64,000 nucleotides of DNA from Persephonella sp. KM09-Lau-8 (GCF_000703085.1 NZ_JNLL01000001.1:434001-498000); one strand, 5' to 3'. Counted from the first letter of the stretch, positions 24,135 through 33,262 are shown. The notes: generated by a model not told the origin, from the letters alone. Translations and numbers: made by a program.

Positions 24135-25553
24135 TTATTTGCCAAGTAGCTGTTTAAGGTCTTTGTCTCTTATTATCCTGACTATGCTGGTTGAGCCTGT
24201 AAGCCCTCCAACATAACCCAGCAGAGCAACAATAATATCCTTTTTGCTGAAATCTTTTTTGTAAGCCTGTTTAACAAATTTTCTGAGCATATCATCTGTG
24301 TCCAGCTCCTCTTCTATTACCATATAAGGCTCAACTCCCCAGACTATATTCAGTCTTCTTAAGACCTTTATATCATGTGTAATCCCCAGTATTCTACAGG
24401 CAGGTCTGAATTTAGCAACATTTATAGCTGTTCTACCTGACTTTGTAAATGCCACTATTGAGCTTGCGTTAACGTCTTTTGCAAGTGAGCTACCTGCAGA
24501 AGCTATGGCTGTTGTTGTATCCTCAACAGGTTTATCCTGATAAAATGGATATATCTTTTCTGTTTCCTCAATGGTTCTTTTCATTACCTTTACAGCTTCT
24601 ACAGGATATTTCCCCACTGCCGTTTCATCAGACAGCATTACCGCATCTGTTCCATCTAAAACAGCATTGGCTATATCTGAAACCTCAGCCCTTGTCGGTC
24701 TTGGTGAAGTAAGCATTGAGGTTAGCATCTGGGTTGCTGTTATAACAGGCTTACCTTTTTCATTACATTTTTTGATTATCATTTTTTGAAGGACAGGGAC
24801 CTTTTCCATATCTATCTCAACTCCCAAATCACCTCTGGCAACCATTATTCCATCAGCTTCGTCTATGATTTCATCTATATGTTCTATTGCTTCATGTTTT
24901 TCTATCTTTGCAAATACAGGAACATCTCCGCCGAATTTTTGGACATACTTTTTGGCTTCCTGAACATCCTTTGCTGTTTTTACAAAGGAAAGGGCAACAA
25001 TATCAATTCCAATCTCAATACCAAATTTCAGGTCTTTTTTGTCCTTTTCTGTTAAAGCCGGAATATCCAGTTTTATATTTGGAAAATTTACACCTTTACG
25101 GGAGGAAACCATTCCACCTACAAGGACTTTACATAAAACTCCTTTCTTAGTTTTTTTGATTACTTCCAGTCTGATTGTTCCATCAGCTATATATATTCTG
25201 TCGCCTTTTTTGAGTTTGTCTAATATTTCAGGGTGGTTTATTGTTATTTTTTCTTTGTTTCCTACGATATTATCTTTAACTATCCATATCTCATCTTCAT
25301 AATGTAGATAAAAAGGTTCTTCTACTTCTCCTACTCTTATTTTTGGACCTGATAAATCCTGCAGGATGGCCACCTCTTTTTTCAGTTTTTTTGATACCTT
25401 TCTGATTTTTTCCAGATTTTTTTTATGGGTTGGATGGTCTCCATGGGAAAAGTTAAATCTAAAAACATCTACACCACTTTTGATTAATTCTCTTATTTTG
25501 CTTTCAGTGTTTGTTGCTGGACCCAGTGTAGCTACAATTTTAACCCTTTTCAT
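24135..25553 (-). CDS. pyk: Pyruvate kinase
   Basis: Converts phosphoenolpyruvate and ADP to pyruvate and ATP. The 472 residues begin KIVATLGPAT, with FRFNFSHGDHPTH, the active-site ARGDLGVEI, VITATQMLTSMLTSPRPTRAEVSDIANAVLDGTDAVMLSDETA, and a C-terminal allosteric domain (IVAFTKSGRTA). The length is normal. A 120-base divergent region separates it from the perR-like gene. Confidence 0.96.
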   Translation of the reverse strand: MKRVKIVATLGPATNTESKIRELIKSGVDVFRFNFSHGDHPTHKKNLEKIRKVSKKLKKEVAILQDLSGPKIRVGEVEEPFYLHYEDEIWIVKDNIVGNKEKITINHPEILDKLKKGDRIYIADGTIRLEVIKKTKKGVLCKVLVGGMVSSRKGVNFPNIKLDIPALTEKDKKDLKFGIEIGIDIVALSFVKTAKDVQEAKKYVQKFGGDVPVFAKIEKHEAIEHIDEIIDEADGIMVARGDLGVEIDMEKVPVLQKMIIKKCNEKGKPVITATQMLTSMLTSPRPTRAEVSDIANAVLDGTDAVMLSDETAVGKYPVEAVKVMKRTIEETEKIYPFYQDKPVEDTTTAIASAGSSLAKDVNASSIVAFTKSGRTAINVAKFRPACRILGITHDIKVLRRLNIVWGVEPYMVIEEELDTDDMLRKFVKQAYKKDFSKKDIIVALLGYVGGLTGSTSIVRIIRDKDLKQLLGK

Positions 25554-25674
25554 ATTGCCTCCCTGATGTTTTATAATATATTGGTTATGTTTCCTGTTTT
25601 ATATCATACTTTAAATCAGGTTTGATTACTATTAATATTTTTAACATAGGTAAAACTTATAACAGGTGAGGTAA

Positions 25675-26070
25675 ATGAAAGAGATTAAAAGAAGAAACAC
25701 CCAGCAAAGAAAGGTTATTCTGGATATTTTAAGGTCTACTGATATTCATCCAACAGCAGACTGGATATATGAAAGGGCAAGGGAAGTTATCCCTAATATA
25801 AGCCTTGGCACTGTTTATAGAAACCTGAAAATCCTTAAAGAAGAAGGGCTTATATTAGAGCTGAATGATGGAAAGCAAAGCAGATTTGATGGGAGAATAG
25901 ACAGACATTTCCATTTCAAATGCACACAGTGTAATAGCATCTATGATATAGAAACAGAAGGAATTGTCCAGGTAAATGCCGATATCCTTAATAAAAAAGG
26001 CTACTCGGTGGAAAGCTGGGATATAGTATTTACAGGAATATGTCCTGCCTGTGGTGGTAAGCAAAGTTGA
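25675..26070 (+). CDS. Fur/PerR-family metalloregulator
   Basis: A 131-residue Fur-superfamily repressor. It has an N-terminal winged helix (QRKVILDILRSTDIHPTADWIY, with LGTVYRNLKILKEEGL as recognition region), a regulatory site SRFDGRIDRHFHFKC supplying Asp/His ligands as in PerR, and two CxxC zinc motifs (CTQC, CPAC). Hence a peroxide-sensing PerR-type repressor is likely, with target genes unknown. GGTGAGG precedes the ATG. The TTGA overlap with the oxidoreductase gene indicates co-transcription and, presumably, co-regulation. Confidence 0.88.
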   Translation: MKEIKRRNTQQRKVILDILRSTDIHPTADWIYERAREVIPNISLGTVYRNLKILKEEGLILELNDGKQSRFDGRIDRHFHFKCTQCNSIYDIETEGIVQVNADILNKKGYSVESWDIVFTGICPACGGKQS

Positions 26071-26657
26071 GAAGAATAATCAGCCCGATAAACAGTAGGC
26101 CTGATAGACTACCTCCGGGACAACACTGGACAAGTAAACTTCATATCCTTGGCATATCTGACCCTCCTGATATAGATTTATCTTCTTACAGGTTAAAAAT
26201 CTTCGGAGAGGTTGAAGAACCTGTAGTTTTAACCTGGGATGATATTCTGGAACTGGAAAAAGTAGAACTGATAGCTGATTTTCATTGCGTTACCAGATGG
26301 AGCTATCCTGATGTTGAATGGATAGGCTTTCATGTTGATGAAATTAAAAAATTAGTAAATATAAAAGATACTGCAAAGGCAGTGATGATACATTCTTTAG
26401 ATGGCTATACTACTAATATCCCCCTTGAATATTTCTTTGATGAAGATGTGATATTTGCTTATAAACTATTTGGCAAACCTTTGCCAGCAGACCACGGTTA
26501 TCCATTGAGGCTTATTGTTCCCAAACTATACTCATGGAAAAGTGCAAAATTTGTGTCAGGTATTGAGTTTATGCCTGAAAATAGACCTGGATTCTGGGAA
26601 CAGAGAGGATATCATATTCTTGGAGACCCATGGAGAGAGCAGAGATACTCAGTTTAG
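26067..26657 (+). CDS. Molybdopterin-dependent oxidoreductase of the sulfite oxidase family
   Basis: A 196-residue compact protein with the oxidoreductase molybdopterin-binding fold (YedY/MsrP-like). The Mo-ligand Cys lies in ADFHCVTRWSYPDVEWIG; GKPLPADHGYPLRLIVPKLY and SWKSAKFVSGIEF are family motifs. No signal peptide or Tat motif, so probably cytoplasmic, which is unusual compared with MsrP. The start is TTG overlapping the PerR stop. The downstream peptidase begins 28 bases before its stop. Confidence 0.85.
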   Translation: MRRIISPINSRPDRLPPGQHWTSKLHILGISDPPDIDLSSYRLKIFGEVEEPVVLTWDDILELEKVELIADFHCVTRWSYPDVEWIGFHVDEIKKLVNIKDTAKAVMIHSLDGYTTNIPLEYFFDEDVIFAYKLFGKPLPADHGYPLRLIVPKLYSWKSAKFVSGIEFMPENRPGFWEQRGYHILGDPWREQRYSV

Positions 26658-27706
26658 AAAAAAGGCTTAAAGATGAGCTTTTTAAACTGATATCTATACC
26701 TTCCCACAGGGATTGTTCACAGATACAGGAATATATAAAAGACAGGCTAAGTTTTATAAAATTTGAAGACCAGAAAATAAATAAAAATAATCTCTACAAC
26801 ATTTACAGCATTTCTCCTGAAAAGCCAATTTTAGTTAATACCCATGTTGATACTGTTCCACCTATTAATATGAAAGACCCTTTTAAGCCTTATGAAAAAA
26901 ATGGCAAAATATACGGTAGAGGTGCTGCAGATACAAAAGGCTTAATAGCAGCCCTTATAATAGCCCTTGAGGATTTTTATAAAAAGTATGGTTTTGTCCC
27001 TGTATCCATTGCTTTTACTGTGGATGAGGAGCAGAACACTGCCTTTGGTTCACAGGAATTAATAAAGGTTTTAGAGCCAATTAAAAGCATTCTTGTTTTA
27101 GAACCAACCTACGGTAAGCTTTGCACTGCCCAGATGGGAACCTATGAGTTCCGCTTTAAGATAAGTCTACCATCTGCCCACGCCTCTGAGTTTGAAAAGT
27201 TCAAAAATCCTGCAAAAGAAGCCTTTAAGGCAATAAATCTTATTGAAAAAGAGTTAAACAGACCTGTGAATATTCTCCGATTTAATAGCGGCTGGGAACA
27301 TTATGCTGTTCCTGATAAAGCAGAGGTTTTGTGTGAGTTTAAGATATTTGAAAATGAGCTTGTTTCTGACATAGAAAGTAGGCTTATAGATGTTATAGAT
27401 AATATGGACACACAGATAGAAATTATTGTTGAGGATTATGAAGAGTTTAACAGATTTAAAAAAGGACAGCTAATTGGTCTATTGGAAAAAGCATATCAGG
27501 ATGAATTTAACACCGAAGCAAAAGAAGGTATTATGCCTTCATGGACGGATGCTTCCAATTACCATAAAGCAGGGTTTGAATGTGTAATTTTTGGTTTTGC
27601 AGATTTATCAATTTCCCATTCAGACAGGGAAAGTATTTCTGTTGAGGAATTAATAAATAACTATAGGTTTCTTTACAGATTTTTCTCCATTCTTACCCAG
27701 CCGTAA
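26630..27706 (+). CDS. M20 family metallopeptidase / deacylase
   Basis: A 358-residue zinc-dependent amidohydrolase of the M20 family, which includes acetylornithine deacetylase, succinyl-diaminopimelate desuccinylase and LysK. Metal ligands are in VNTHVDTVPP, GRGAADTKG (bridging Asp), and TVDEEQNT (catalytic Glu); the C-terminal His is in the ISHSDRE segment. The dimerisation domain lies about residues 165-265. Likely an arginine or lysine biosynthesis enzyme, but the substrate is not determined. Its 3' end overlaps the convergent GNAT gene by 34 bases. Confidence 0.85.
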   Translation: MERAEILSLEKRLKDELFKLISIPSHRDCSQIQEYIKDRLSFIKFEDQKINKNNLYNIYSISPEKPILVNTHVDTVPPINMKDPFKPYEKNGKIYGRGAADTKGLIAALIIALEDFYKKYGFVPVSIAFTVDEEQNTAFGSQELIKVLEPIKSILVLEPTYGKLCTAQMGTYEFRFKISLPSAHASEFEKFKNPAKEAFKAINLIEKELNRPVNILRFNSGWEHYAVPDKAEVLCEFKIFENELVSDIESRLIDVIDNMDTQIEIIVEDYEEFNRFKKGQLIGLLEKAYQDEFNTEAKEGIMPSWTDASNYHKAGFECVIFGFADLSISHSDRESISVEELINNYRFLYRFFSILTQP

Positions 27707-28137
27707 TACTTTATCCCTGTTTCTTGAAACCCATGTTTTTTATAAAAATCTATTGCCCGTTTATTTTTTTCTCCCACCCACAGTCCAGATTTTTTTAATC
27801 CAAGCTCTTTAAAATGTTGCAGAACCTTGTTTAAAAGGAAATCTCCTAATCTTTTGCCCCAGAATTTCTTTTTTACAGAAAGTTCATGGATTTCTCCTAC
27901 ATGTTTCCCTTCAATATCAATCCAGTTTCCATCCCCCACAATAAAAGCTGCAGGCTCATCTTCATAAAATAATATTTTGAAAAATGTTGAATGTTTTTTT
28001 AGCCATTTGATATATCTTTTAGCCTGTTTACGATTGGCCTCCCCATATTCAGGAATGTCCTGATAGGCATCCATCAGTATATCAATAACTGTGTCCAGAT
28101 ATTTATCTTCAAAATCTTTTAGCTTAATCTTTTCCAT
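27673..28137 (-). CDS. GNAT family N-acetyltransferase
   Basis: A 154-residue acetyl-CoA-dependent acyltransferase. The core motif A reads ELSVKKKFWGKRLGDFLLNKVL, with the pyrophosphate loop (K/R)xxGKRLG, and motif B ends in KRAIDFYKKHGF. Substrate unknown; it could be a protein or small amine. It shares 34 bases with the convergent M20 gene. Upstream, 84 bases separate it from the divergent AAA-SPOR gene. Confidence 0.88.
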   Translation of the reverse strand: MEKIKLKDFEDKYLDTVIDILMDAYQDIPEYGEANRKQAKRYIKWLKKHSTFFKILFYEDEPAAFIVGDGNWIDIEGKHVGEIHELSVKKKFWGKRLGDFLLNKVLQHFKELGLKKSGLWVGEKNKRAIDFYKKHGFQETGIKYYGWVRMEKNL

Positions 28138-28221
28138 AAGAAATATTATAAATTCTGGAAAGCAAAAATAAGCAACGAAAATGTTAAAATTTATTAAATT
28201 TTTAATCTGTAGGGAGATTTA

Positions 28222-29427
28222 ATGCTCTCAAAGATATACGGGCAGCAAAAAAAGGATATATATCTGCTTATATTTAATCTTCTAAAAGATAGCAACATAT
28301 TTGGAATTCTTTATGGCAAAAAAGGTATAGGCAAAAAATATGTTGTAACCAGTGCAATCAATAATCTTTCTTCATCATTTGATAAAAAAATCTTTATTGA
28401 AGCTACACCTTTATGGAAAAATGAAATCCTTTCAGCCCTTGGGATAGAAGCGGATGCAGGAATATCAAAAGAAGAATTTTTAATTAAATTTATAGATTTT
28501 TTGGAAGATTTTGATGGCAGAGTGTTTATTGTTATAAACAATGCACAGAATTTGACAGAAAAGGAACTGTCAGAACTTGCACATCTATTAAATATAAAAG
28601 AGAAATTATCTGTTTTTGTGATAGGCACACCACAGCTCAAAGAAAAGTTAAACCCCTTTAAAATAGGAAAAATAGAAGGTAGCATAAACTTTATTCTTGA
28701 GGTTGAACCCCCTGAGTTTGAAGAGTTCAAAAAATATTTCACAGATAAATATGGTTCCCAGATTGAAGAAAAAGCCTTGAAAATACTTTACAAAATGACA
28801 GGTGGTTCTATAGAAGAGGCAGAAAATACCATCCTGAGAGTAGGCAAATTTCCTATAGAACCAAAAGATTTAGGATATAAACCGAACTTTTTAAAACCTG
28901 TTTTGGTTGGGATTGTTGTTTTTGCAATTATAGGTGTAATTTCATACGGAATTTATTACGGATTTAATTATTTTAATTCTCCAAAAGAGAAAGAAATAGT
29001 AGAAAAAATCAAAAAATTAGACAAAAAACTACCGGAAGAAGGGATAATTACAGAAGGTTTACCTATTAAGCCTAAACCGAAAAAAAATAAAAAACCTGTT
29101 ATTAAAAAGATAAATTTTGATGAAAAAAGTATTATTCAGGAGATTAATCAACAGTTAGATAGCCTTTCTTTTGATATACCTGAAATAAAGTTTTATCAGC
29201 CAGTTTATAATTATCTTGTTCAGGTAGCTGCATTCAGGAATTTTGATAATGCAAAGAAATTTGCTGATAGGCTAAAAAAAGAGTTTCCAAATATAAGTGT
29301 AATTAAGACAAAAAAAGGACTTAGTCTTGTTGTAATCAAAGCCGAGGATAAGAAAAAAGCCATTAAGATAAAAGATAAACTAAAAAAGTATAAGATAACT
29401 GCAATAGTCAGAAGGATAGGAAAATGA
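28222..29427 (+). CDS. Membrane-anchored AAA ATPase with C-terminal SPOR domain
   Basis: A 401-residue protein. Residues 1-210 resemble the GspA/ExeA-type AAA domain, with a P-loop GKKGIGKK in which the usual Ser/Thr after Lys is Lys, and a Walker B-like VFIVINNAQN with Asn replacing Asp. A membrane helix spans about 225-248, a Lys/Pro-rich linker follows, and the last 75 residues are a SPOR domain (YLVQVAAFRNFDNAKKFADRLK), which binds denuded peptidoglycan. The architecture resembles DamX. It overlaps the downstream ExeA-like gene by 4 bases, and the degenerate P-loop suggests it is a partner subunit. Confidence 0.78.
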   Translation: MLSKIYGQQKKDIYLLIFNLLKDSNIFGILYGKKGIGKKYVVTSAINNLSSSFDKKIFIEATPLWKNEILSALGIEADAGISKEEFLIKFIDFLEDFDGRVFIVINNAQNLTEKELSELAHLLNIKEKLSVFVIGTPQLKEKLNPFKIGKIEGSINFILEVEPPEFEEFKKYFTDKYGSQIEEKALKILYKMTGGSIEEAENTILRVGKFPIEPKDLGYKPNFLKPVLVGIVVFAIIGVISYGIYYGFNYFNSPKEKEIVEKIKKLDKKLPEEGIITEGLPIKPKPKKNKKPVIKKINFDEKSIIQEINQQLDSLSFDIPEIKFYQPVYNYLVQVAAFRNFDNAKKFADRLKKEFPNISVIKTKKGLSLVVIKAEDKKKAIKIKDKLKKYKITAIVRRIGK

Positions 29428-30638
29428 TGGATTTTTTAGAGTTTTTTAATTTAAAGGAAAATCCTTTTAAACTTACTCCGGATGTGGATTTTTTCTATAT
29501 GTCATCTGTTCATCAGGAAGCCCTTGCTTCACTTGAGTATTTACTTAATTCTGAAGAAGGATTTGCAGTAATTATAGGAGAGCCCGGAACAGGAAAAACA
29601 ATAACAATTCGCAAATTCCTCAGTCAGATTCCTGAAAATGTAGAATATGCTTATATTCTTTTTCCCAATCTGTCTCCTGAAGAGCTATTTATGGCCATAT
29701 TAGAGGATTTTGGCATACACCTATCTGATAAGGTTTCCAAAAACAAACTTTTCTCAACATTAAGAGATTTTCTGATACAAAAAAGAAAAGAAGGCAAAAA
29801 AGTTCTTGTGATTATTGATGAAGCCCAAAATTTACCTGTGGAAACCCTTGAAGAACTTAGAATTTTATCAAATCTGGAAACTGACAAAGAGAAATTATTA
29901 CAGATAATACTTCTTGGTCAGCCTGAATTAGAAGAAAAACTGAACTCATCAGAACTTAGGCAACTCAGACAAAGGATAAGCATTTTGACCCGTTTATCAA
30001 ATCTGGATTACAGGGAAATGGTTGATTATATCAACTACAGGCTATCAAAGGCAGGTAATTCAACTATAAGAATAACTGAAAAGGCGTATAAAGCCATTTA
30101 CAAATATACACAGGGTAATCTAAGACTGATTAATCTGCTAATGGAAAGAGCCCTTATGTCAGCTTTTGTTGAAAATAAACACCAGATTGATAAAGAAAAT
30201 ATAGAAAGTGCAGCAGAAAGTCTGGCTTTAAGGAAGGAGACAGGGAATAAAAAATATCCTGTTTTAATAGGTATTTTTGCACTTGTGGTTTTTATATTTG
30301 CAGGTGGTTTTGCTTATTTTTATTTAAATGAAGAAAAAGAGGTTAGTTATAAAAAAGAGAATACTGAAAAAATTAATAATTCTAAAACCTATACCATTTC
30401 TAAGAAAAATGGAATTGTTATTGCAAATATATTAAATGTAAGAGAAAATCCATCTATAAACTCAAAAATTATTAACAAATTAAGAAAAGGTGATAAAATA
30501 GAGATTGTAGAGGAAGCAGGAGATTGGCTGAAAATCCAGAAAGGTACACTTCAGGGTTGGGTTAAAAAGGAGTTTGTAAAGATAAACAATGGAGCAGCTA
30601 AGGAAACGAATAAATCAGATAATAGGAAAGAACTTTAA
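29424..30638 (+). CDS. ExeA/GspA-like AAA ATPase with transmembrane helix and bacterial SH3 domain
   Basis: A 404-residue protein. The N-terminus FFNLKENPFKLTPD is the hallmark of ExeA-type ATPases; Walker A GEPGTGKTIT (about 52-60) and Walker B VLVIIDEAQN are intact, and the LRQRISI segment follows. One membrane helix (about 278-296) leads to a periplasmic tail with a bacterial SH3b domain (ILNVRENPSINSKIINKL). ExeA uses ATP to help pass secretin through peptidoglycan; no secretin or GspB-like gene is here. The paired SPOR ATPase suggests a hetero-oligomer across the inner membrane. Confidence 0.83.
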   Translation: MMDFLEFFNLKENPFKLTPDVDFFYMSSVHQEALASLEYLLNSEEGFAVIIGEPGTGKTITIRKFLSQIPENVEYAYILFPNLSPEELFMAILEDFGIHLSDKVSKNKLFSTLRDFLIQKRKEGKKVLVIIDEAQNLPVETLEELRILSNLETDKEKLLQIILLGQPELEEKLNSSELRQLRQRISILTRLSNLDYREMVDYINYRLSKAGNSTIRITEKAYKAIYKYTQGNLRLINLLMERALMSAFVENKHQIDKENIESAAESLALRKETGNKKYPVLIGIFALVVFIFAGGFAYFYLNEEKEVSYKKENTEKINNSKTYTISKKNGIVIANILNVRENPSINSKIINKLRKGDKIEIVEEAGDWLKIQKGTLQGWVKKEFVKINNGAAKETNKSDNRKEL

Positions 30639-30942
30639 ACATATTGAGGCTATTTTTGTATATAAGGATAATAGTTTAGTTTCATATGGATTTGCTCCAT
30701 TTATTGAGGACAATCCAGATAATTTTTACAAATACAATTCCCATATAGAAAAAATACTTGAATATAAAGATAGATTAAGAGAAAAAGTTTTATATTATTA
30801 CAAAGTTAATCTCGGTAAAAAATATGTTTATTTATTTGTTTATAAAATATATGATATGTATTTTTTCATTTTTACAGATGAGCTTAATCTGGATATTGCC
30901 CCTATTATTTATGAACAGATTTTAAAGCCTATTACCCTCTAA
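30589..30942 (+). CDS. Unknown small protein after the ATPase pair (117 aa)
   Basis: No family recognised. The frame begins inside the 3' end of the ExeA-like gene (50-base overlap) and converges on lipA with an 11-base overlap. The sequence shows an N-terminal helix (MEQLRKRINQIIGKNF), then alternating strands (AIFVYKDNSLVSYGFA) and aromatic strands (YVYLFVYKIYDMYFFIFTDELN), a pattern like a Roadblock/LC7 or PAS-like fold. Overlap lowers confidence in the start. Confidence 0.6.
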   Translation: MEQLRKRINQIIGKNFKHIEAIFVYKDNSLVSYGFAPFIEDNPDNFYKYNSHIEKILEYKDRLREKVLYYYKVNLGKKYVYLFVYKIYDMYFFIFTDELNLDIAPIIYEQILKPITL

Positions 30943-31774
30943 GTTGATAAAAGATTTCATCAGCATGGAATGAACTTCTGACCAGTATTCCGCTAAAAAC
31001 CTGTTTAAAGCCCACTTCATATCCTATTTTCTCCAGCTCTTTGAACTCTTCTTCTGTATAGTATTTTTTAACAGGATAATGGTTTTTTGATGGCCGGAGA
31101 TACTGTCCTATTGTTAGTATCTCGCAGTTTACTTTTACCAAATCTTCCATTACTTGCACTATCTCTTCTTTTGTTTCCCCAAGCCCAACCATAATGCCTG
31201 ATTTTGAGGTTATATTTTCGTCAAGCTCTTTAATCCATTTTATTACCTGTAAAGACCTTTGATAATCGCCTCTATGTCTAACTACTGGAAATAGCGAAGG
31301 AACTGTTTCAATGTTATGGTTGATTACCTCAGGTTTTGCATCTGCAACGATTTTGAGAGCTTCTTTATCTCCCAGAAAATCTGGAATAAGCACCTCTATA
31401 CTACAATCAGGCTTTTCTTCCCTGATTGCTCTGATAACCCGTGCAAAATGGGATGCTCCACCATCAGGAAGGTCATCTCTATTCACAGATGTTATGACAA
31501 CATGCTTCAGATTTAGATATTTTACGGCTTTTGCAATGTTGTATGGCTCAGAAGGGTCAAGGGGTAGTGGTCTATCATGGGAAACATCACAATAAGCACA
31601 ATTCCTTGTACATCTATCACCCATTATCATAAATGTTGCTGTTTTTCTGCCAAAACAATCTCCTATATTTGGACAGGATGCTTCCTCGCAAACCGTATGG
31701 AGATTAAGCATCCTGAGCATTGCTTTCATTTTTGTAACATCTTCAGATAAGAAATTTTTTACCTTTGGTTTCAT
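30932..31774 (-). CDS. lipA: Lipoyl synthase
   Basis: Radical SAM enzyme inserting two sulfurs into octanoyl groups on lipoyl domains. The 280 residues carry the auxiliary cluster [12 protein letters not shown], the radical SAM motif [23 protein letters not shown] and the C-terminal RSSFHADE. It supports 2-oxoacid dehydrogenases or the glycine cleavage system. AGGAGG lies before the ATG. The yjbQ gene diverges 46 bases upstream. Confidence 0.95.
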   Translation of the reverse strand: MKPKVKNFLSEDVTKMKAMLRMLNLHTVCEEASCPNIGDCFGRKTATFMIMGDRCTRNCAYCDVSHDRPLPLDPSEPYNIAKAVKYLNLKHVVITSVNRDDLPDGGASHFARVIRAIREEKPDCSIEVLIPDFLGDKEALKIVADAKPEVINHNIETVPSLFPVVRHRGDYQRSLQVIKWIKELDENITSKSGIMVGLGETKEEIVQVMEDLVKVNCEILTIGQYLRPSKNHYPVKKYYTEEEFKELEKIGYEVGFKQVFSGILVRSSFHADEIFYQLRG

Positions 31775-31820
31775 CTCTAAACCTCCTATAATAAAAATAA
31801 TAACAGAAGAGGAGGCTGCT

Positions 31821-32237
31821 ATGACAAAAGCTTATACAGAGTATCTAACCTTTAATACAAAAAATAGAAGGGAGCTTATAAAAATAACAGATAGAGTGCA
31901 GGAAGCTGTTGAAAAATCAGGGATAAAAGAAGGTTTATGTCTGGTTTCTGCAATGCATCTGACAGCCTCAGTCTTTATTCAGGATGATGAGGAAGGATTA
32001 CACGAGGATATCTGGCAGTGGCTTGAAAAACTTGCCCCGTTTAAGCCTGATTATAAACATCATTTGACCGGTGAGGATAATGCAGATGCCCATCTAAAAA
32101 ATCTCCTTACACATCTTCAGGTGGTTTTACCTGTTACAGATGGCAGGCTGGATCTGGGGCCCTGGCAGGAAATTTTTTATGCTGAATATGATGGACAGAG
32201 ACCAAAAAGAGTTATTATAAAAATATTGGGAATATGA
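31821..32237 (+). CDS. YjbQ family protein (secondary thiamine-phosphate synthase-like)
   Basis: A 138-residue UPF0047/YjbQ protein. Motifs are [39 protein letters not shown] and [19 protein letters not shown]. coli YjbQ has weak thiamine-phosphate synthase activity in vitro, but the physiological role of the family is unclear. AGGAGG precedes the ATG by 6 bases. A small membrane protein gene follows after 36 bases. Confidence 0.9.
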   Translation: MTKAYTEYLTFNTKNRRELIKITDRVQEAVEKSGIKEGLCLVSAMHLTASVFIQDDEEGLHEDIWQWLEKLAPFKPDYKHHLTGEDNADAHLKNLLTHLQVVLPVTDGRLDLGPWQEIFYAEYDGQRPKRVIIKILGI

Positions 32238-32273
32238 TATATTTTTATAAGAATATTTTTATATGGTGGGAAG

Positions 32274-32510
32274 ATGTTAGAGTTTATTTTAACTGCTGCT
32301 GCTGAGCAAGAAGTATTTAATAAACAATTAGAACAATGCGACCCGTATTCTGCCTTTGGTGTTTTTTGTAATGCAAATGGATTGATAGAAGGATTTTTAA
32401 TCATTGCTGGAGTTATTGTGCTTGTTGCAGGGACACTCTGGTTTGTTAAGAAAAACCAGGAAGCAAATGCAGAAAAACACAGGGAAAGGTACAAAAAATA
32501 TACTCAGTGA
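32274..32510 (+). CDS. Small membrane protein (78 aa)
   Basis: Unrecognised 78-residue protein with one strongly hydrophobic helix (about residues 37-56, GFLIIAGVIVLVAGTLWFV) and a charged C-terminal tail (KKNQEANAEKHRERYKKYTQ). Two Cys flank the N-terminal half (CDPYSAFGVFC). TGGGAAG precedes the ATG. Its 3' end overlaps the convergent cytochrome c gene by 7 bases. It may be a respiratory accessory subunit, which is only suggested by its neighbours. Confidence 0.65.
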   Translation: MLEFILTAAAEQEVFNKQLEQCDPYSAFGVFCNANGLIEGFLIIAGVIVLVAGTLWFVKKNQEANAEKHRERYKKYTQ

Positions 32511-32881
32511 AACTGAAAAGAGTCATCTAATATCTCTTCTATACTTTCTTCTTTTTTCTTATCCTTTTTACTTTTTAACTCCTTTATAGAATCAATCAGA
32601 ACATATTTTGCAAGGGCTTTAGCTTCTTCTAACGGGATGTCAAAAGGAGGCATATAAGCCATTCCTGGCCAGTTTTCAGGTTTGGGTTTTATGATGAGAC
32701 CTGCTACCTTTTCTATGGCTTTTTTACTCTGGCCGTATCTTTTGGATATTTCAAGAAAAGAAGGTCCTACCACCCTTCTGTCAGGTGCATGACAGGATGA
32801 GCAGTTATATTTATGAAACAGGGTTTTGCCATCAAGAGCAAATGTATGGATAGAGAGTATAAAGAATATAAAAAGCCCCAG
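32504..32881 (-). CDS. c-type cytochrome, start codon unclear
   Basis: The frame reads LGLFIFFILSIHTFALDGKT, a signal-peptide-like segment, then the heme site CSSCH, followed by VGPSFLEISKRYG and YMPPFDIPLEEAKALAKYV with the axial Met. A GTG after the heme motif would exclude heme binding and cannot be the real start. Upstream, the in-frame stop at 32894-32896 precedes any ATG, GTG or TTG. The only near-cognate is CTG at 32881, inside a transcription terminator hairpin. The 5' end is thus non-canonical or damaged. A charged Lys/Glu tail ends the protein. It follows another cytochrome c gene. Confidence 0.72.
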   Translation of the reverse strand: MGLFIFFILSIHTFALDGKTLFHKYNCSSCHAPDRRVVGPSFLEISKRYGQSKKAIEKVAGLIIKPKPENWPGMAYMPPFDIPLEEAKALAKYVLIDSIKELKSKKDKKKEESIEEILDDSFQFH

Positions 32882-32895
32882 ATAAGGGGGGCTTT
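32867..32895 (-). terminator. Intrinsic terminator after the upstream cytochrome c gene
   Basis: On the minus strand AAAGCCCC (32895-32888) pairs with GGGGCTTT (32879-32872), an 8-bp stem with an 8-base loop, followed by TTATATT. It begins 8 bases after the cytochrome stop and overlaps the possible start of the next cytochrome gene. Confidence 0.7.
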
Positions 32896-32902
32896 AAAGA
32901 TT

Positions 32903-33229
32903 TTATTTTGCCTGGAGCATGTATTCAGCAAGTGCTTTGAGTTCCTCATCAGACATAGATTTTGTTGTGTTAAGCTGTGGTTGCATTACGCTGAATTTAG
33001 CTGGATCAACTATTGCTTTTCCTTCACCTTTGAGGAATTTAATCAGTTCAGCTTCTTTTCCTTTGTAAGCTTCAGCAATTTTTTTGAGAGATGGTCCTAC
33101 AGTATCAACTGTTGCCTGGTGGCATGCTGCACATCCTTTTGATGCGAAAAGAGCTTTTCCGTCAGCTGCCATTGCTGCTGATACAGCCACAGCCAGTCCG
33201 AATGTAGCTGCTGCAACTAATTTTTTCAT
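32903..33229 (-). CDS. Small soluble cytochrome c (c-552/c-553-like)
   Basis: A periplasmic class I cytochrome of 108 residues with signal peptide MKKLVAAATFGLAVAVSAAMA, heme motif CAACH, GPSLKKIAEAY and the axial Met region (FSVMQPQLN), ending in a short helix. It probably shuttles electrons between the bc1 complex and a terminal oxidase. A longer in-frame ATG exists at 33244 but GGAGG sits between it and the ATG at 33229, which is therefore chosen. A promoter-like element lies upstream and a terminator downstream. Confidence 0.92.
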   Translation of the reverse strand: MKKLVAAATFGLAVAVSAAMAADGKALFASKGCAACHQATVDTVGPSLKKIAEAYKGKEAELIKFLKGEGKAIVDPAKFSVMQPQLNTTKSMSDEELKALAEYMLQAK

Positions 33230-33262
33230 CTGTCTAACCTCCATTAGTTTGGTTTAATCTTT

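Noticed and set aside
32767-32949. A minus-strand frame of 60 codons over the second cytochrome gene's 5' end
   Set aside because: It is an alternative frame of the true signal-peptide and heme region; the CSSCH frame has clear biochemical content.
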